In this document: one piece after another, positions 14,107 through 21,900 of the stretch
Layout of the letters: each line of letters opens with the position of its first letter
Position numbering within the stretch: the stretch's first letter is position 1
Assembly (NCBI GenBank): GCA_050694275.1
Contig: JBOGXF010000020.1
Span: 1-48,020 of the forward strand
DNA length: 48,020 bases
DNA from: JBOGXF01 sp050694275
GTDB taxonomy: Bacteria > Actinomycetota > CADDZG01 > WHSQ01
Reading direction: 5' to 3'
Position numbers and translations under genes: made by a program
Notes under the pieces: generated by a model
The model's input: only the letters and a program-made list of their open reading frames with translations
Told to the model about the DNA's origin: nothing
Database searches by the model: none

Positions 14107-14974
14107 ATGTTGAAATCCGCATGGGTCTGGGCCCTGCTCGTTCTCGGCGTGGCGTGCGGCGCGCCGGGACTACCGGATGCGGCCCCCGGGAAGGCGCCCG
14201 CGACCGCAGAGCCCGGCGATCTCTAACGAGGCGACGACGTCCGTCCTCGAGAGCGACGCTCACGGCCCGATGCTGTGTCTCGGAGTGATCCTGGACTCGC
14301 TCCCGCCGCAATGCGGCGACGTCCCGATCACGAACTGGAGCTGGAACGACGTGGACGGGGAGGAACAGGTCGCCGGAACCACCTGGGGCGAGTATCACGT
14401 CGTCGGCACCTTCGACGGCGAGTCCTTCACCGTCACGGAGGTCGGGCCGCCGCGAAGGAGCCCATCGGAGGATAACGAAGATGCGATCGACACTCCTTGT
14501 CCGGAGCCGGACGGTGGATGGCAAGCGTCGGACCCGGACAGAGTGTCGGACCGCGACTGGGAACGAACCGCTGCAGCGGCGCGTAAGGCATCCGATTTCG
14601 CCGGAGTGTGGATCGACCACGTCGCCGTGACCGACCCCGAGTCCGGCGTCGAGAGGACCGGGATCATCCTCAACGTTGCCTTCACCGGCGATCTCGAACG
14701 CCACGAGGCCGAGCTGCGAGAGACATGGGGCGGTCCGTTGTGCGTCGTCGAGCATCCCCGGACCCTGCGCGAGCTGCGGGGGATCCAGAGGGAGTTGGGC
14801 GACATCGCCGAGGAGGAGTTCGAGTTGCAGATCCTGTGGTCCAGCTCGAGCGAGGTTCATGGTGTCGTTGAGATCGGCGTCGTCACGATCGACGCCGAGA
14901 CGCGAGCGGCGCTCGACGAGCGGTACGGTACGGGCGCCGTCGAGGCCGAGCCCGCCCTTCGACCTGTCCCGTAG
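14107..14974 (+). pseudogene. Lipoprotein gene interrupted by a frameshift
   Basis: ATG 14107 opens a 39-residue frame: a signal peptide with the lipobox-like Leu-Gly-Val-Ala-Cys17, then an Ala/Pro-rich linker, ending at TAA 14224-14226. The frame one base later is open from 14177 to 14974 and continues as a plausible secreted domain: Gly-Pro-Met-Leu-Cys-Leu-Gly, Leu-Pro-Pro-Gln-Cys-Gly, then an acidic region and a C-terminal alpha/beta part of about 150 residues. A single extra base (or two lost) between about 14177 and 14226 would join signal and body. The Leu-Cys-Leu-Gly ... Pro-Pro-Gln-Cys pattern resembles a conserved actinobacterial secreted family of unknown function. A sequencing error is also possible. 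Confidence 0.6.
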
Positions 14975-15032
14975 GGCGACGTGTCTGAAAACCCTGTTGG
15001 TGACACGGGCTCTTGGCGCGCCCTCCGAGGAA

Positions 15033-15038
15033 TAGAAT
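15033..15038 (+). promoter_or_regulatory. -10 box (TAGAAT) of a probably leaderless pdxS transcript
   Basis: TAGAAT is followed by exactly 6 bases and then the ATG of pdxS at 15045. No Shine-Dalgarno sequence lies between. This is the typical geometry of leaderless mRNAs in actinobacteria. Confidence 0.55.
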
Positions 15039-15044
15039 CCGCTC

Positions 15045-15941
15045 ATGGCAGAGATAACGAGAGAGACGGGCGGCCTGCCCGTCAAGCGCGGGCTCGCCGA
15101 GATGCTCAAAGGCGGCGTCATCATGGACGTCACCACCGCGGAGCAGGCCAAGATCTCCGAGGACGCCGGCGCGGTCGCGGTCATGGCCCTCGAACGGGTT
15201 CCGGCCGACATCCGGGCCGAGGGTGGGGTCGCCCGCATGGCCGACCCCGAGAGGATCTCCGAGATCATCGACGCGGTCTCGGTTCCGGTGATGGCCAAGT
15301 GTCGCATCGGTCACTTCGCCGAGGCACAGGTGCTCGAGTCGCTCGGCGTCGACTACGTCGACGAATCGGAGGTTCTCACCCCGGCGGACGAGACCAACCA
15401 CGTCGACAAGTGGGCCTTCACCGTGCCCTTCGTGTGCGGCGCGACCAACCTGGGAGAGGCGTTGCGGCGCATCGGCGAGGGGGCCGCGATGATTCGGTCG
15501 AAGGGCGAGGCCGGGACCGGCGACGTGAAGGAAGCCGTGCGCCACATGCGGCTGATCACGTCCGAGATCAAGCGGCTGGTGACGCTCTCGCCGGAGGAGC
15601 TCATGACCGCAGCGAAGGAGCTGCGCGCCCCCTACGAGCTCGTGCGCGCGGTCGCCTCCGAGGGACGGCTCCCGGTGGTGCTCTTCACCGCAGGAGGCAT
15701 CGCGACCCCGGCGGACGCCGCGATGATGATGCAGCTCGGCGCGGACGGAGTGTTCGTCGGGTCGGGCATCTTCAAGTCGGACGATCCCGCGACGCGGGCG
15801 CGCGCCATAGTCGAAGCCACGACCTACTACAACGATCCGGAGATCGTGGCGAAGGTGTCGCGCGGACTGGGCGAAGCGATGGTCGGGATCAATGCCTCGG
15901 ACCTGCCGGAGCGGGAGCGCCTCGCCGGCCGGGGCTGGTAG
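15045..15941 (+). CDS. pdxS: Pyridoxal 5'-phosphate synthase, synthase subunit
   Basis: 298 residues, the usual length of the PdxS/SNZ (beta/alpha)8 barrel. It builds PLP from ribose 5-phosphate, glyceraldehyde 3-phosphate and ammonia supplied by PdxT. The N-terminal Lys-Gly-Gly-Val-Ile-Met-Asp-Val segment, the catalytic lysine in Val-Met-Ala-Lys-Cys-Arg-Ile-Gly-His and the second lysine in Ile-Arg-Ser-Lys-Gly-Glu-Ala-Gly-Thr-Gly are all present, as is the phosphate loop Phe-Val-Gly-Ser-Gly-Ile-Phe. pdxT follows after 3 bases, so the two subunits are co-transcribed. A -10 box 6 bases before the ATG suggests leaderless expression. Confidence 0.97.
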   Translation: MAEITRETGGLPVKRGLAEMLKGGVIMDVTTAEQAKISEDAGAVAVMALERVPADIRAEGGVARMADPERISEIIDAVSVPVMAKCRIGHFAEAQVLESLGVDYVDESEVLTPADETNHVDKWAFTVPFVCGATNLGEALRRIGEGAAMIRSKGEAGTGDVKEAVRHMRLITSEIKRLVTLSPEELMTAAKELRAPYELVRAVASEGRLPVVLFTAGGIATPADAAMMMQLGADGVFVGSGIFKSDDPATRARAIVEATTYYNDPEIVAKVSRGLGEAMVGINASDLPERERLAGRGW

Positions 15942-15944
15942 CGC

Positions 15945-16520
15945 GTGAAGGTCGGGGTACTCGGCCTCCAGGGCGACGTGAGGGAGCATCTGCGCGCGCT
16001 CGAGAACGGCGACGCGACACCTGTCGCGGTGAAAACCACCGGCGATCTCGCGTCCGTAGACGCGCTCGTGATCCCCGGTGGCGAGTCGACCACCATCGGC
16101 AAGCTCCTCGACCGCTTCGGGCTCCTCGATCCCCTGCGCGATCGCATCCGATCGGGCATGCCCGCATACGGGACGTGCGCGGGGATGATCTTGATGGCGA
16201 AGGACGTCGTCGGCCCGCACGAGGTTCCGCACCGGTTGAGCGTGCTGGACGTGTCGGTGCAGCGCAACGCCTACGGCAGGCAGGTCGAGTCGTTCGAGGC
16301 CGACCTCGACGTGGACGGTCTCGACGAGCCCTTCCACGCCGTGTTCATTCGCGCCCCGGTGGTCGAGCGCACCGGGGAAGGCGTGGAGGTGCTCGCGTCG
16401 TGGGACGGCGCGCCGGTGCTGGTGAGGCAGGGTCACGTTCTCGCGTCGAGCTTCCATCCCGAGATCACGGGCGACGGGCGCATCCACCGGATGTTCGTCG
16501 AGATGCTGGAAGGAAGGTAG
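15945..16520 (+). CDS. pdxT: Pyridoxal 5'-phosphate synthase, glutaminase subunit
   Basis: 191 residues from GTG 15945. This class I glutamine amidotransferase releases ammonia from glutamine and channels it into PdxS. The catalytic triad is visible: Cys78 in Gly-Thr-Cys-Ala-Gly-Met, and His171 and Glu173 in Phe-His-Pro-Glu-Ile. The Leu-Gly-Leu-Gln-Gly-Asp-Val start and Pro-Gly-Gly-Glu-Ser-Thr-Thr-Ile-Gly-Lys loop are diagnostic of PdxT. It lies 3 bases after pdxS and directly abuts yebC, whose ATG follows the stop codon immediately. Confidence 0.97.
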   Translation: MKVGVLGLQGDVREHLRALENGDATPVAVKTTGDLASVDALVIPGGESTTIGKLLDRFGLLDPLRDRIRSGMPAYGTCAGMILMAKDVVGPHEVPHRLSVLDVSVQRNAYGRQVESFEADLDVDGLDEPFHAVFIRAPVVERTGEGVEVLASWDGAPVLVRQGHVLASSFHPEITGDGRIHRMFVEMLEGR

Positions 16521-17270
16521 ATGTCCGGTCACTCGAAGTGGTCGACGATCAAGCGCAAGAAGGGCGCGGCCGACGCCCATCGCTCCAAGCTGTGGGCCAA
16601 GCTCATGCGGGCGGTCGAGGTAGCGGCGCGTGAGGGGGGCGGGAACATCGATGCCAACCCGACGCTCGCGTCCGCGATACAGAAGGCGAAAGAGAGCTCG
16701 GTCCCCAACGACAACATCGATCGCGCCCTCAAGCGGGGGACCGGCGAGCTCCAGGGAGAGGCCTACGACGAGGTGTCCTACGAGGGCTACGGCCCCGGTG
16801 GGGTTGCGATCCTCGTGCAGTGCCTCACCAACAATCGCAACCGTGCCGCGCAGGACGTGCGCAGCGCGTTCAACAGCGGCGGCGGCAAGCTCGCCGAACC
16901 GGGGGCGGTGGCGTGGATGTTCGAGCCGAGGGGCATGGTCATCGTGAAGAAAGAGTCGGCCTCCGAAGAAGACGTTTTCCTGATCGCGGCCGATGCGGGG
17001 GCCGAAGATGTCCGTGGCTCCGAAGAATCGATCGAGGTCGTGACCGCACCCGATGCGCTCAAGGCGGTTGCGGACGCGCTGTCGGCTCAGGCCATCGAGA
17101 TCGAGTCGTCCGAGCTCACCCAGGTGCCGAAGTCGACGATCGCGGTCGAGGGTGGCGATGCCAAGAAGGTGCTGAATCTCGTCGACGCCCTCGAGGAGCT
17201 CGACGACGTCCAAGAGGTCTACGCGAACTTCGACATCTCCGACGACGTGCTCGCGTCGATGGCGGGCTAG
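16521..17270 (+). CDS. yebC: YebC/PmpR family protein
   Basis: 249 residues, beginning Met-Ser-Gly-His-Ser-Lys-Trp-Ser-Thr-Ile-Lys-Arg-Lys-Lys, the hallmark of the family. Also present are Asn-Pro-x-Leu-Ala-Ser-Ala-Ile-Gln-Lys-Ala-Lys, Pro-Asn-Asp-Asn-Ile-Asp-Arg-Ala and Tyr-Glu-Gly-Tyr-Gly-Pro-Gly-Gly-Val. Members have been described as transcription regulators and, more recently, as ribosome-associated factors that help translate proline stretches. The gene commonly precedes ruvC in actinobacteria, as here, though a cyclase gene (17283-18530) now separates the two. The ATG follows the pdxT stop with no gap. Confidence 0.95.
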   Translation: MSGHSKWSTIKRKKGAADAHRSKLWAKLMRAVEVAAREGGGNIDANPTLASAIQKAKESSVPNDNIDRALKRGTGELQGEAYDEVSYEGYGPGGVAILVQCLTNNRNRAAQDVRSAFNSGGGKLAEPGAVAWMFEPRGMVIVKKESASEEDVFLIAADAGAEDVRGSEESIEVVTAPDALKAVADALSAQAIEIESSELTQVPKSTIAVEGGDAKKVLNLVDALEELDDVQEVYANFDISDDVLASMAG

Positions 17271-17282
17271 GGTGGGCTACTG

Positions 17283-18530
17283 ATGTCACTCCCGAAGGAT
17301 CCCCGGCTCGCCGAGATCGCCTCTGCACTCGAAGAGACGCGTGCGGTAGCCGCGCTGTGCGACGCGGAGTGGACGCTCGTGTGGGTCTCCGAGGAGATGA
17401 AGGAGGCCGCCCTCAGAGAGCACGACGAGGACAAGATCGGGATCGGCAAGCACGTGCTCGAGGCCTATCTGAGCGACACGTGGTGCAGCAAGCTGACTCC
17501 CGAGACCCAGGTGCGCATGCTGCTGGAGGAGTTCCCGGTGCTGATCACCGACACTCCGGGGGGAAAGGATCGCCTGGAGAGCATCTGGCGCGAGGCTCAT
17601 GCGCGCTGGATCGCGCAGGGCGACGACCTCGACCGCATCCAGCGGGCCGAAGAGGCCGAGAAGCTGCAGGTCTTCTCCGTCATGGAAGCGGTCGAGCCAT
17701 CCGCCGTGTGGACCAACCGGATGGAGGTCATCCTCGATCCCGACCTGCCCCCGCTCGAGATCGTCGAGATCGGGGTGCGCCTGTTCGATAAGACCGGTGA
17801 GCTTCTCGGCACCGCGCTCGTGTACAACTCCGGTCTTCCCGCGGGACTGCTGCAATTCGTCACGCGCGGCGATCGCGCGATGTACGAGCGCATGATGAGG
17901 CTCGTCGATCCCGGTCCCAGGGCGGCGGCGATCCTGTTCGCCGACCTGCAGGAATCGTTTGCTCTTTCTCGCCGCTTGCCGAGCGCCTCCTACTTCAGAT
18001 TGATCCGCGCGCTGACTACGGCAATCGATGACGGCGTCATTCGAAATCGAGGGGTCGTCGGCAAGCACGCGGGCGATGGTGCGACGGCGTTCTTCCTCGC
18101 CGACGACCTCGGGTCGTCGTCGAAGGCGGTCAAAGCGGCTATCCGCGCGGCGCGCGACTTGATCATTGCTGCGCGCGACGCGGCCAAGGAGATCGGCGAG
18201 GAGACCGGTCTCATGGATCCCGACGAATGTCTCGTCAACGTCGGCCTTCACTGGGGCGGCACGCTCTATATGGGTCAGCTCGTCACCGGTGGGCGCCTCG
18301 AGGTCACTGCGCTCGGGGACGAGGTCAACGAATGCGCGCGGATTCAGGAATCGGCGCGCGACGGGGCCGTGCTGGCGTCGAAGGTGCTCATCGAACACCT
18401 CTCGCCGGGCGACGCCGACGAGCTCGGCATCGATCCCGGCGGGATGCTCTACCGGACGATCGGCGACCTGCCCGACGCGTCCAAGAAGGCGTTGCGGGAC
18501 GCCGGCGGCATCCCGGTAACCGCGCTGTAG
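17283..18530 (+). CDS. Class III adenylate/guanylate cyclase with an N-terminal sensory-like region
   Basis: 415 residues. The C-terminal part (about 212-375) is a class III nucleotidyl cyclase domain. The key positions are present: metal-binding Asp221 (Phe-Ala-Asp-Leu-Gln) and Asp265 (Ala-Gly-Asp-Gly), Lys261 and Asp346 at the adenine-binding positions, and Asn349 and Arg353 (Asp-Glu-Val-Asn-Glu-Cys-Ala-Arg) for the transition state. Lys and Asp at the base-binding sites favour ATP as substrate, making cAMP. Residues about 1-205 have no membrane segment and may be a cytosolic PAS-like or other ligand-binding module, not recognised with certainty. The start is ATG 17283, 12 bases after yebC. 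Its place between yebC and ruvC is unusual. Confidence 0.85.
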   Translation: MSLPKDPRLAEIASALEETRAVAALCDAEWTLVWVSEEMKEAALREHDEDKIGIGKHVLEAYLSDTWCSKLTPETQVRMLLEEFPVLITDTPGGKDRLESIWREAHARWIAQGDDLDRIQRAEEAEKLQVFSVMEAVEPSAVWTNRMEVILDPDLPPLEIVEIGVRLFDKTGELLGTALVYNSGLPAGLLQFVTRGDRAMYERMMRLVDPGPRAAAILFADLQESFALSRRLPSASYFRLIRALTTAIDDGVIRNRGVVGKHAGDGATAFFLADDLGSSSKAVKAAIRAARDLIIAARDAAKEIGEETGLMDPDECLVNVGLHWGGTLYMGQLVTGGRLEVTALGDEVNECARIQESARDGAVLASKVLIEHLSPGDADELGIDPGGMLYRTIGDLPDASKKALRDAGGIPVTAL

Positions 18531-18579
18531 CCCACGCTCGGAAAACCGCGGGTTCGTCACACCCCTCCGTTAGGCTGTA

Positions 18580-18595
18580 GCGAACACGCGTTCGC
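18580..18595. promoter_or_regulatory. LexA-binding (SOS) box before ruvCAB
   Basis: The sequence GCGAACACGCGTTCGC is a perfect palindrome apart from its 4-base centre and contains CGAAC-4 bases-GTTCG, the SOS box known from Gram-positive bacteria and mycobacteria. It lies 19 bases before the ruvC start and just after TAGGCT (18571-18576), a possible -10 box, so bound LexA would block transcription start. This makes ruvC-ruvA-ruvB a DNA-damage-inducible operon. Confidence 0.8.
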
Positions 18596-18614
18596 ATAAC
18601 CGCGGAGGGCTCTC

Positions 18615-19112
18615 TTGAGGGTGCTGGGAATCGATCCGGGAGTCGCGATCACCGGCTACGGCCTCGTCGAGCGCGCCGGAAGCCGGCTCCGGGCGGCGGG
18701 GGCGGGGGTGATCCGGACCCCACCCGGGACCGACCAGGGGCACCGTCTGCTCGAGCTCCGCGCCGCCCTTGCCGGGCTCATCTCCACCTACGCCCCGGAC
18801 GCGGTCGCGGTCGAACGCGTTTTCTTCAACAACAACGTCCGCACCGCCATGGCGGTGGGCCAGGCGTCGGGGATCGCCCTGCTGTGCGCCGCAGAAGCGG
18901 CCGTCGAGGTTGCCGACTACACCCCGTCGGAGGTGAAGCGCTCGGTGGTGGGATTCGGAAGTGCGTCCAAGCACCAGGTCCAGTCGATGGTGGCGGCGCT
19001 GCTCTCGCTCGAGCGCGCCCCGGCCCCCGACGCAGCCGACGCGTGCGCGCTCGCGATCTGCCACATCAATCGGGCCGGGCTCGTCCGGGCGCTCGGCGAG
19101 GCGGCCTCATGA
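18615..19112 (+). CDS. ruvC: Holliday junction resolvase RuvC
   Basis: 165 residues. RuvC cuts Holliday junctions symmetrically during recombinational repair. The four acidic active-site residues are in place: Asp7 (Gly-Ile-Asp-Pro-Gly), Glu67 (Val-Glu-Arg-Val-Phe-Phe), Asp139 and Asp142 (Asp-Ala-Ala-Asp-Ala). The junction-binding Phe-Phe-Asn-Asn-Asn-Val loop follows Glu67. TTG 18615 is preferred as start because GGAGGG lies 6 bases before it; a GTG at 18621 would remove two residues. An SOS box lies just upstream and ruvA overlaps by 4 bases. Confidence 0.96.
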   Translation: MRVLGIDPGVAITGYGLVERAGSRLRAAGAGVIRTPPGTDQGHRLLELRAALAGLISTYAPDAVAVERVFFNNNVRTAMAVGQASGIALLCAAEAAVEVADYTPSEVKRSVVGFGSASKHQVQSMVAALLSLERAPAPDAADACALAICHINRAGLVRALGEAAS

Positions 19113-19684
19113 TCGGTTTTCTGTCGGGCCGGATGGCCGGGCTCACGCCCGAAGGGTGCTTCGTCGATGTCGGGGGGGTCGGCTACCTGGTGGCCTGTTC
19201 CTCGACCACGCTCGCGGCGCTCCCGGGCGAGGGGGAGACGGTCCGGCTGTGGATCCACACCCACGTGCGCGAGGATCTCATCGCCCTCTACGGGTTCGCC
19301 ACCGACGGCGAACAACGACTCTTCCAGGCGCTGTTGGGAGTGGCGGGCGTGGGACCTCGCGTCGCGCTTCAGGTCTGTTCGGCGTTCTCGCCCGAGCGGT
19401 TCCGGCGCGCCCTGATGAGCGAGGACCTCGCCGGCTTGGCGTCGGTGCCGGGGATCGGCAGGAAAACTGCGCAGCGCATCCTCATCGATCTGAAGGAGAA
19501 GCTCGCCCTGCCCGATCTCCAAGTCGTCGGGGGTCGGCCGGACACGCTGGCGCAGGCGCGTTCGGCGCTCGAGAACCTCGGCTACTCGCCGGGCGAGGTG
19601 CGCGCGGCGCTCGGCGAGGCTGCGACGTCGGACGAGGCCAGCGTCGAGGATGTCGTGAAGTCGGCCCTGAAAGTACTCGCATGA
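19109..19684 (+). CDS. ruvA: Holliday junction branch migration protein RuvA
   Basis: 191 residues from ATG 19109, within the ruvC stop (ATGA). Domain I is an OB fold starting Met-Ile-Gly-Phe-Leu-Ser-Gly and including Val-Gly-Tyr-Leu-Val. Domain II has two helix-hairpin-helix motifs (Gly-Val-Gly-Pro-Arg-Val-Ala and Val-Pro-Gly-Ile-Gly-Arg-Lys-Thr-Ala). The C-terminal domain III (about 140-191), which contacts RuvB, is present. RuvA holds the four-way junction flat and loads the RuvB motors. It is co-transcribed with ruvC and ruvB under the SOS box. Confidence 0.96.
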   Translation: MIGFLSGRMAGLTPEGCFVDVGGVGYLVACSSTTLAALPGEGETVRLWIHTHVREDLIALYGFATDGEQRLFQALLGVAGVGPRVALQVCSAFSPERFRRALMSEDLAGLASVPGIGRKTAQRILIDLKEKLALPDLQVVGGRPDTLAQARSALENLGYSPGEVRAALGEAATSDEASVEDVVKSALKVLA

Positions 19685-20712
19685 GCATTGAAGAAGTGGC
19701 CACGGCTACGGCAGATGTCGAGGAGCGGGCGGCCGAGTGGTCGCTGCGCCCGCGCACTCTCGATGAGTTCATCGGCCAGCCCGAGCTCAAGGAACACCTG
19801 GGGATCGTGCTCGAGGCGGCGCGGCAGCGAGGCGAGCCGGCGGGCCACATCCTGCTGTCCGGCCCCCCGGGGCTCGGTAAGACCACTCTGGCTCACGTCA
19901 TCGCGCGCGCCATGGACGCCGACATCAGGCAGACCTCAGGACCGGTGCTCGAACGCGCCGGTGACGTCGCCGCGATCCTCACCAACATCTCGGATGGGGA
20001 TGTTTTGTTCATCGACGAGATCCATCGATTGCCTCGTCCCGTCGAAGAGGTCCTCTATCCCGCCATGGAGGACGGTCAACTCGACCTCGTGATCGGCAAG
20101 GGGCCGAGCGCGCAGACCATTCGCCTCGACCTGCCCCATTTCACGATGGTGGGCGCGACCACCCGGGCAGGCCTCATCACCGGACCGTTGCGCAGCCGGT
20201 TCGAGCTGTCCGAACGCATCGATCACTACCCGGTCGCCGACCTCGAGCAGATCGTTCTTCGATCGGCGAAGCTCCTTGCCGTCGAGATCGACCGGGGTGG
20301 GGCCGCCGAGATCGCGGGCCGGGCGCGGGGCACTCCGCGCATCGCCAACCGGCTGTTGCGCAGGGTGCGCGACTTTGCCCAGGTGCGCGCCGACGGAGCG
20401 ATCGATCTCGCGACCGCTCGACGTGCTCTCGAGGTCTTCAGAGTCGACGACCTCGGTCTCGACAAGGTCGACGGAGCGATCCTCGATGCGGTGGTGCGGA
20501 AGTTCGGCGGGGGGCCGGTCGGGGTGGGCACGATCGCGGTCGCCGTGGGCGAGGAGCCCGACACCATCGAGGACGTCTACGAGCCCTATCTCATGCGTCT
20601 GGGGCTTCTCCAGCGCACGCCGCGCGGCCGGGTCGCCACCGAAGCCGCCTTCGCCCATCTCGGCGTGGATCCGCCCGACGACAACGAGGGGGCACGTCTG
20701 TTCGGGCCCTGA
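19681..20712 (+). CDS. ruvB: Holliday junction branch migration helicase RuvB
   Basis: 343 residues from ATG 19681, overlapping the ruvA stop (ATGA). This AAA+ motor has Walker A GPPGLGKTT (61-69), Walker B Leu-Phe-Ile-Asp-Glu-Ile-His, sensor I in Gly-Ala-Thr-Thr-Arg-Ala-Gly and the arginine finger region Pro-Leu-Arg-Ser-Arg-Phe. The C-terminal winged helix (about 270-340) includes Pro-Tyr-Leu-Met-Arg-Leu-Gly and Gln-Arg-Thr-Pro-Arg-Gly-Arg. It drives branch migration with RuvA. It is the last gene of the SOS-controlled operon; a hairpin follows at 20750. Confidence 0.97.
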   Translation: MSIEEVATATADVEERAAEWSLRPRTLDEFIGQPELKEHLGIVLEAARQRGEPAGHILLSGPPGLGKTTLAHVIARAMDADIRQTSGPVLERAGDVAAILTNISDGDVLFIDEIHRLPRPVEEVLYPAMEDGQLDLVIGKGPSAQTIRLDLPHFTMVGATTRAGLITGPLRSRFELSERIDHYPVADLEQIVLRSAKLLAVEIDRGGAAEIAGRARGTPRIANRLLRRVRDFAQVRADGAIDLATARRALEVFRVDDLGLDKVDGAILDAVVRKFGGGPVGVGTIAVAVGEEPDTIEDVYEPYLMRLGLLQRTPRGRVATEAAFAHLGVDPPDDNEGARLFGP

Positions 20713-20749
20713 CAGCCTCGTATCCTGGTCTGACGGTAGGATCAGTCGG

Positions 20750-20766
20750 AGCCGCCGGACGCGGCT
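20750..20766. terminator. Hairpin between ruvB and yajC
   Basis: AGCCGC (20750-20755) and GCGGCT (20761-20766) pair around a 5-base loop. It sits in the 99-base gap after ruvB, with no T-run. It may end the ruvCAB transcript. A TAGGAT at 20737-20742 could belong to a yajC promoter; AAAGGA at 20795-20800 is the yajC ribosome site. Confidence 0.3.
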
Positions 20767-20811
20767 CGCTTCGCGTGTGGCACCCAGCGCCAACAAAGGA
20801 CGTGACCTTAC

Positions 20812-21117
20812 ATGCAGGGACTTTCGAGCCTCATCTTCCTCGGTCTTCTCATCGCCGTCTTCTATTTCATGCTGATCCGGCCCCAGAAGAAGAGAGTCGA
20901 GCAGCATCGCCAGCTCGTTGAGAGCCTGACCGTGGGCGACGAGATCGTCACGATCGGTGGGGTCCACGGCACCGTGAAGCGGTTGGGGGACGACGATCTC
21001 GAGCTCGAAGTCGCGCCCGGAACGGTTCTGCGCTTCGTCAAGTCGGCGGTCGCCCGGCGGGTGACCGCGGAGCTCGAGGCCGGCGAGGGAACCGAATTGG
21101 GAGACACCGGCACATGA
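20812..21117 (+). CDS. yajC: Preprotein translocase subunit YajC
   Basis: 101 residues: one N-terminal membrane helix (about 4-21), the family signature Phe-Tyr-Phe-Met-Leu-Ile-Arg-Pro-Gln-Lys-Lys, then a small cytosolic domain with Gly-Asp-Glu-Ile-Val-Thr-Ile-Gly-Gly-Val-His-Gly. YajC associates with SecDF and the SecYEG translocon at the plasma membrane. secD and secF follow, but an HD-domain gene is inserted between them and overlaps yajC by 4 bases. Confidence 0.94.
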   Translation: MQGLSSLIFLGLLIAVFYFMLIRPQKKRVEQHRQLVESLTVGDEIVTIGGVHGTVKRLGDDDLELEVAPGTVLRFVKSAVARRVTAELEAGEGTELGDTGT

Positions 21118-21890
21118 TCGCCGCCGCCGGATCCCCCGAACCGAAACGGGTCGAAGGGCTCCCGGAAGCAACCGAAGCGGCGCCTCCCGTTCAGCCGGTT
21201 GCGCCGCCGGTCCCGATCGAGCCCACCTCCTCGGTGACCCTGGCCAACGTCCAGGAGCACGAAGGCGTTCAGACCTTCATCGCTCTCGCCGACAGGCACC
21301 TGGGTGAGCTCGGCTACACCGAGCACGGGTTTCGGCACGCCGGTCTGGTGGCCAATATCGCGTACAACGTGCTCCAGCGACTCGAGTTCGATGAGCGCAT
21401 CTCCGAGCTAGGGGCGGTCGCCGGATACCTGCACGACATGGGCAACTTCGTGTCGCGCACGATGCACTCGCAAACGGGCGCGGCAATCACCTACGACATC
21501 TTGCGCGATCTGGGCATGACCTACGCCGAGATCGGCGTGATCATGGCGGCGATCGGCAATCACGAGGAGGAGTTCGGCAACCCGGTCAACCCGGTCGGCG
21601 CCGCACTTATCGTGGCCGACAAGTCGGACGTGCATCGCAGCAGGGTCCGGATCAAGGATCCCAAGCTCTTCGATATCCACGATCGAGTGAACCACGCGGT
21701 CGAGCACTCGTTTCTGCGCGTGAACTCGGCCGCCAAGACGCTGACGCTCGAGCTGACGATCGACACGGAGCTCGCCGGGGTGATGGAGTATTTCGAAATC
21801 TTCCTGTCACGCATGATCATGTGCCGGCGCGCCGGCGAATACCTCGATTGCGACTTCAAGATCGACATCAACGGAACCAAGCTGCATTAA
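21114..21890 (+). CDS. HD-domain phosphohydrolase inserted in the sec operon
   Basis: 258 residues from ATG 21114 (ATGA overlap with yajC). The first about 45 residues are Pro/Ala/Glu-rich and look disordered. The rest is an HD domain: His in Gly-Phe-Arg-His-Ala-Gly-Leu-Val, His-Asp in Ala-Gly-Tyr-Leu-His-Asp-Met-Gly-Asn, a further His in Ala-Ile-Gly-Asn-His-Glu-Glu-Glu, and Asp in Val-Ala-Asp-Lys-Ser-Asp-Val-His. These are the usual metal ligands of HD phosphohydrolases, which act on nucleotides or cyclic nucleotides. The substrate cannot be told. There is no membrane segment, so it is cytosolic. secD starts 10 bases after the stop, so it is expressed with the Sec accessory genes. Confidence 0.85.
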   Translation: MIAAAGSPEPKRVEGLPEATEAAPPVQPVAPPVPIEPTSSVTLANVQEHEGVQTFIALADRHLGELGYTEHGFRHAGLVANIAYNVLQRLEFDERISELGAVAGYLHDMGNFVSRTMHSQTGAAITYDILRDLGMTYAEIGVIMAAIGNHEEEFGNPVNPVGAALIVADKSDVHRSRVRIKDPKLFDIHDRVNHAVEHSFLRVNSAAKTLTLELTIDTELAGVMEYFEIFLSRMIMCRRAGEYLDCDFKIDINGTKLH

Positions 21891-21900
21891 TGAAGCCTTG

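Noticed and set aside
14883..17213. A 776-codon minus-strand open frame opposite pdxS, pdxT and yebC
   Set aside because: Its composition is that of a reverse-complement shadow, while the three plus-strand genes are unmistakable.
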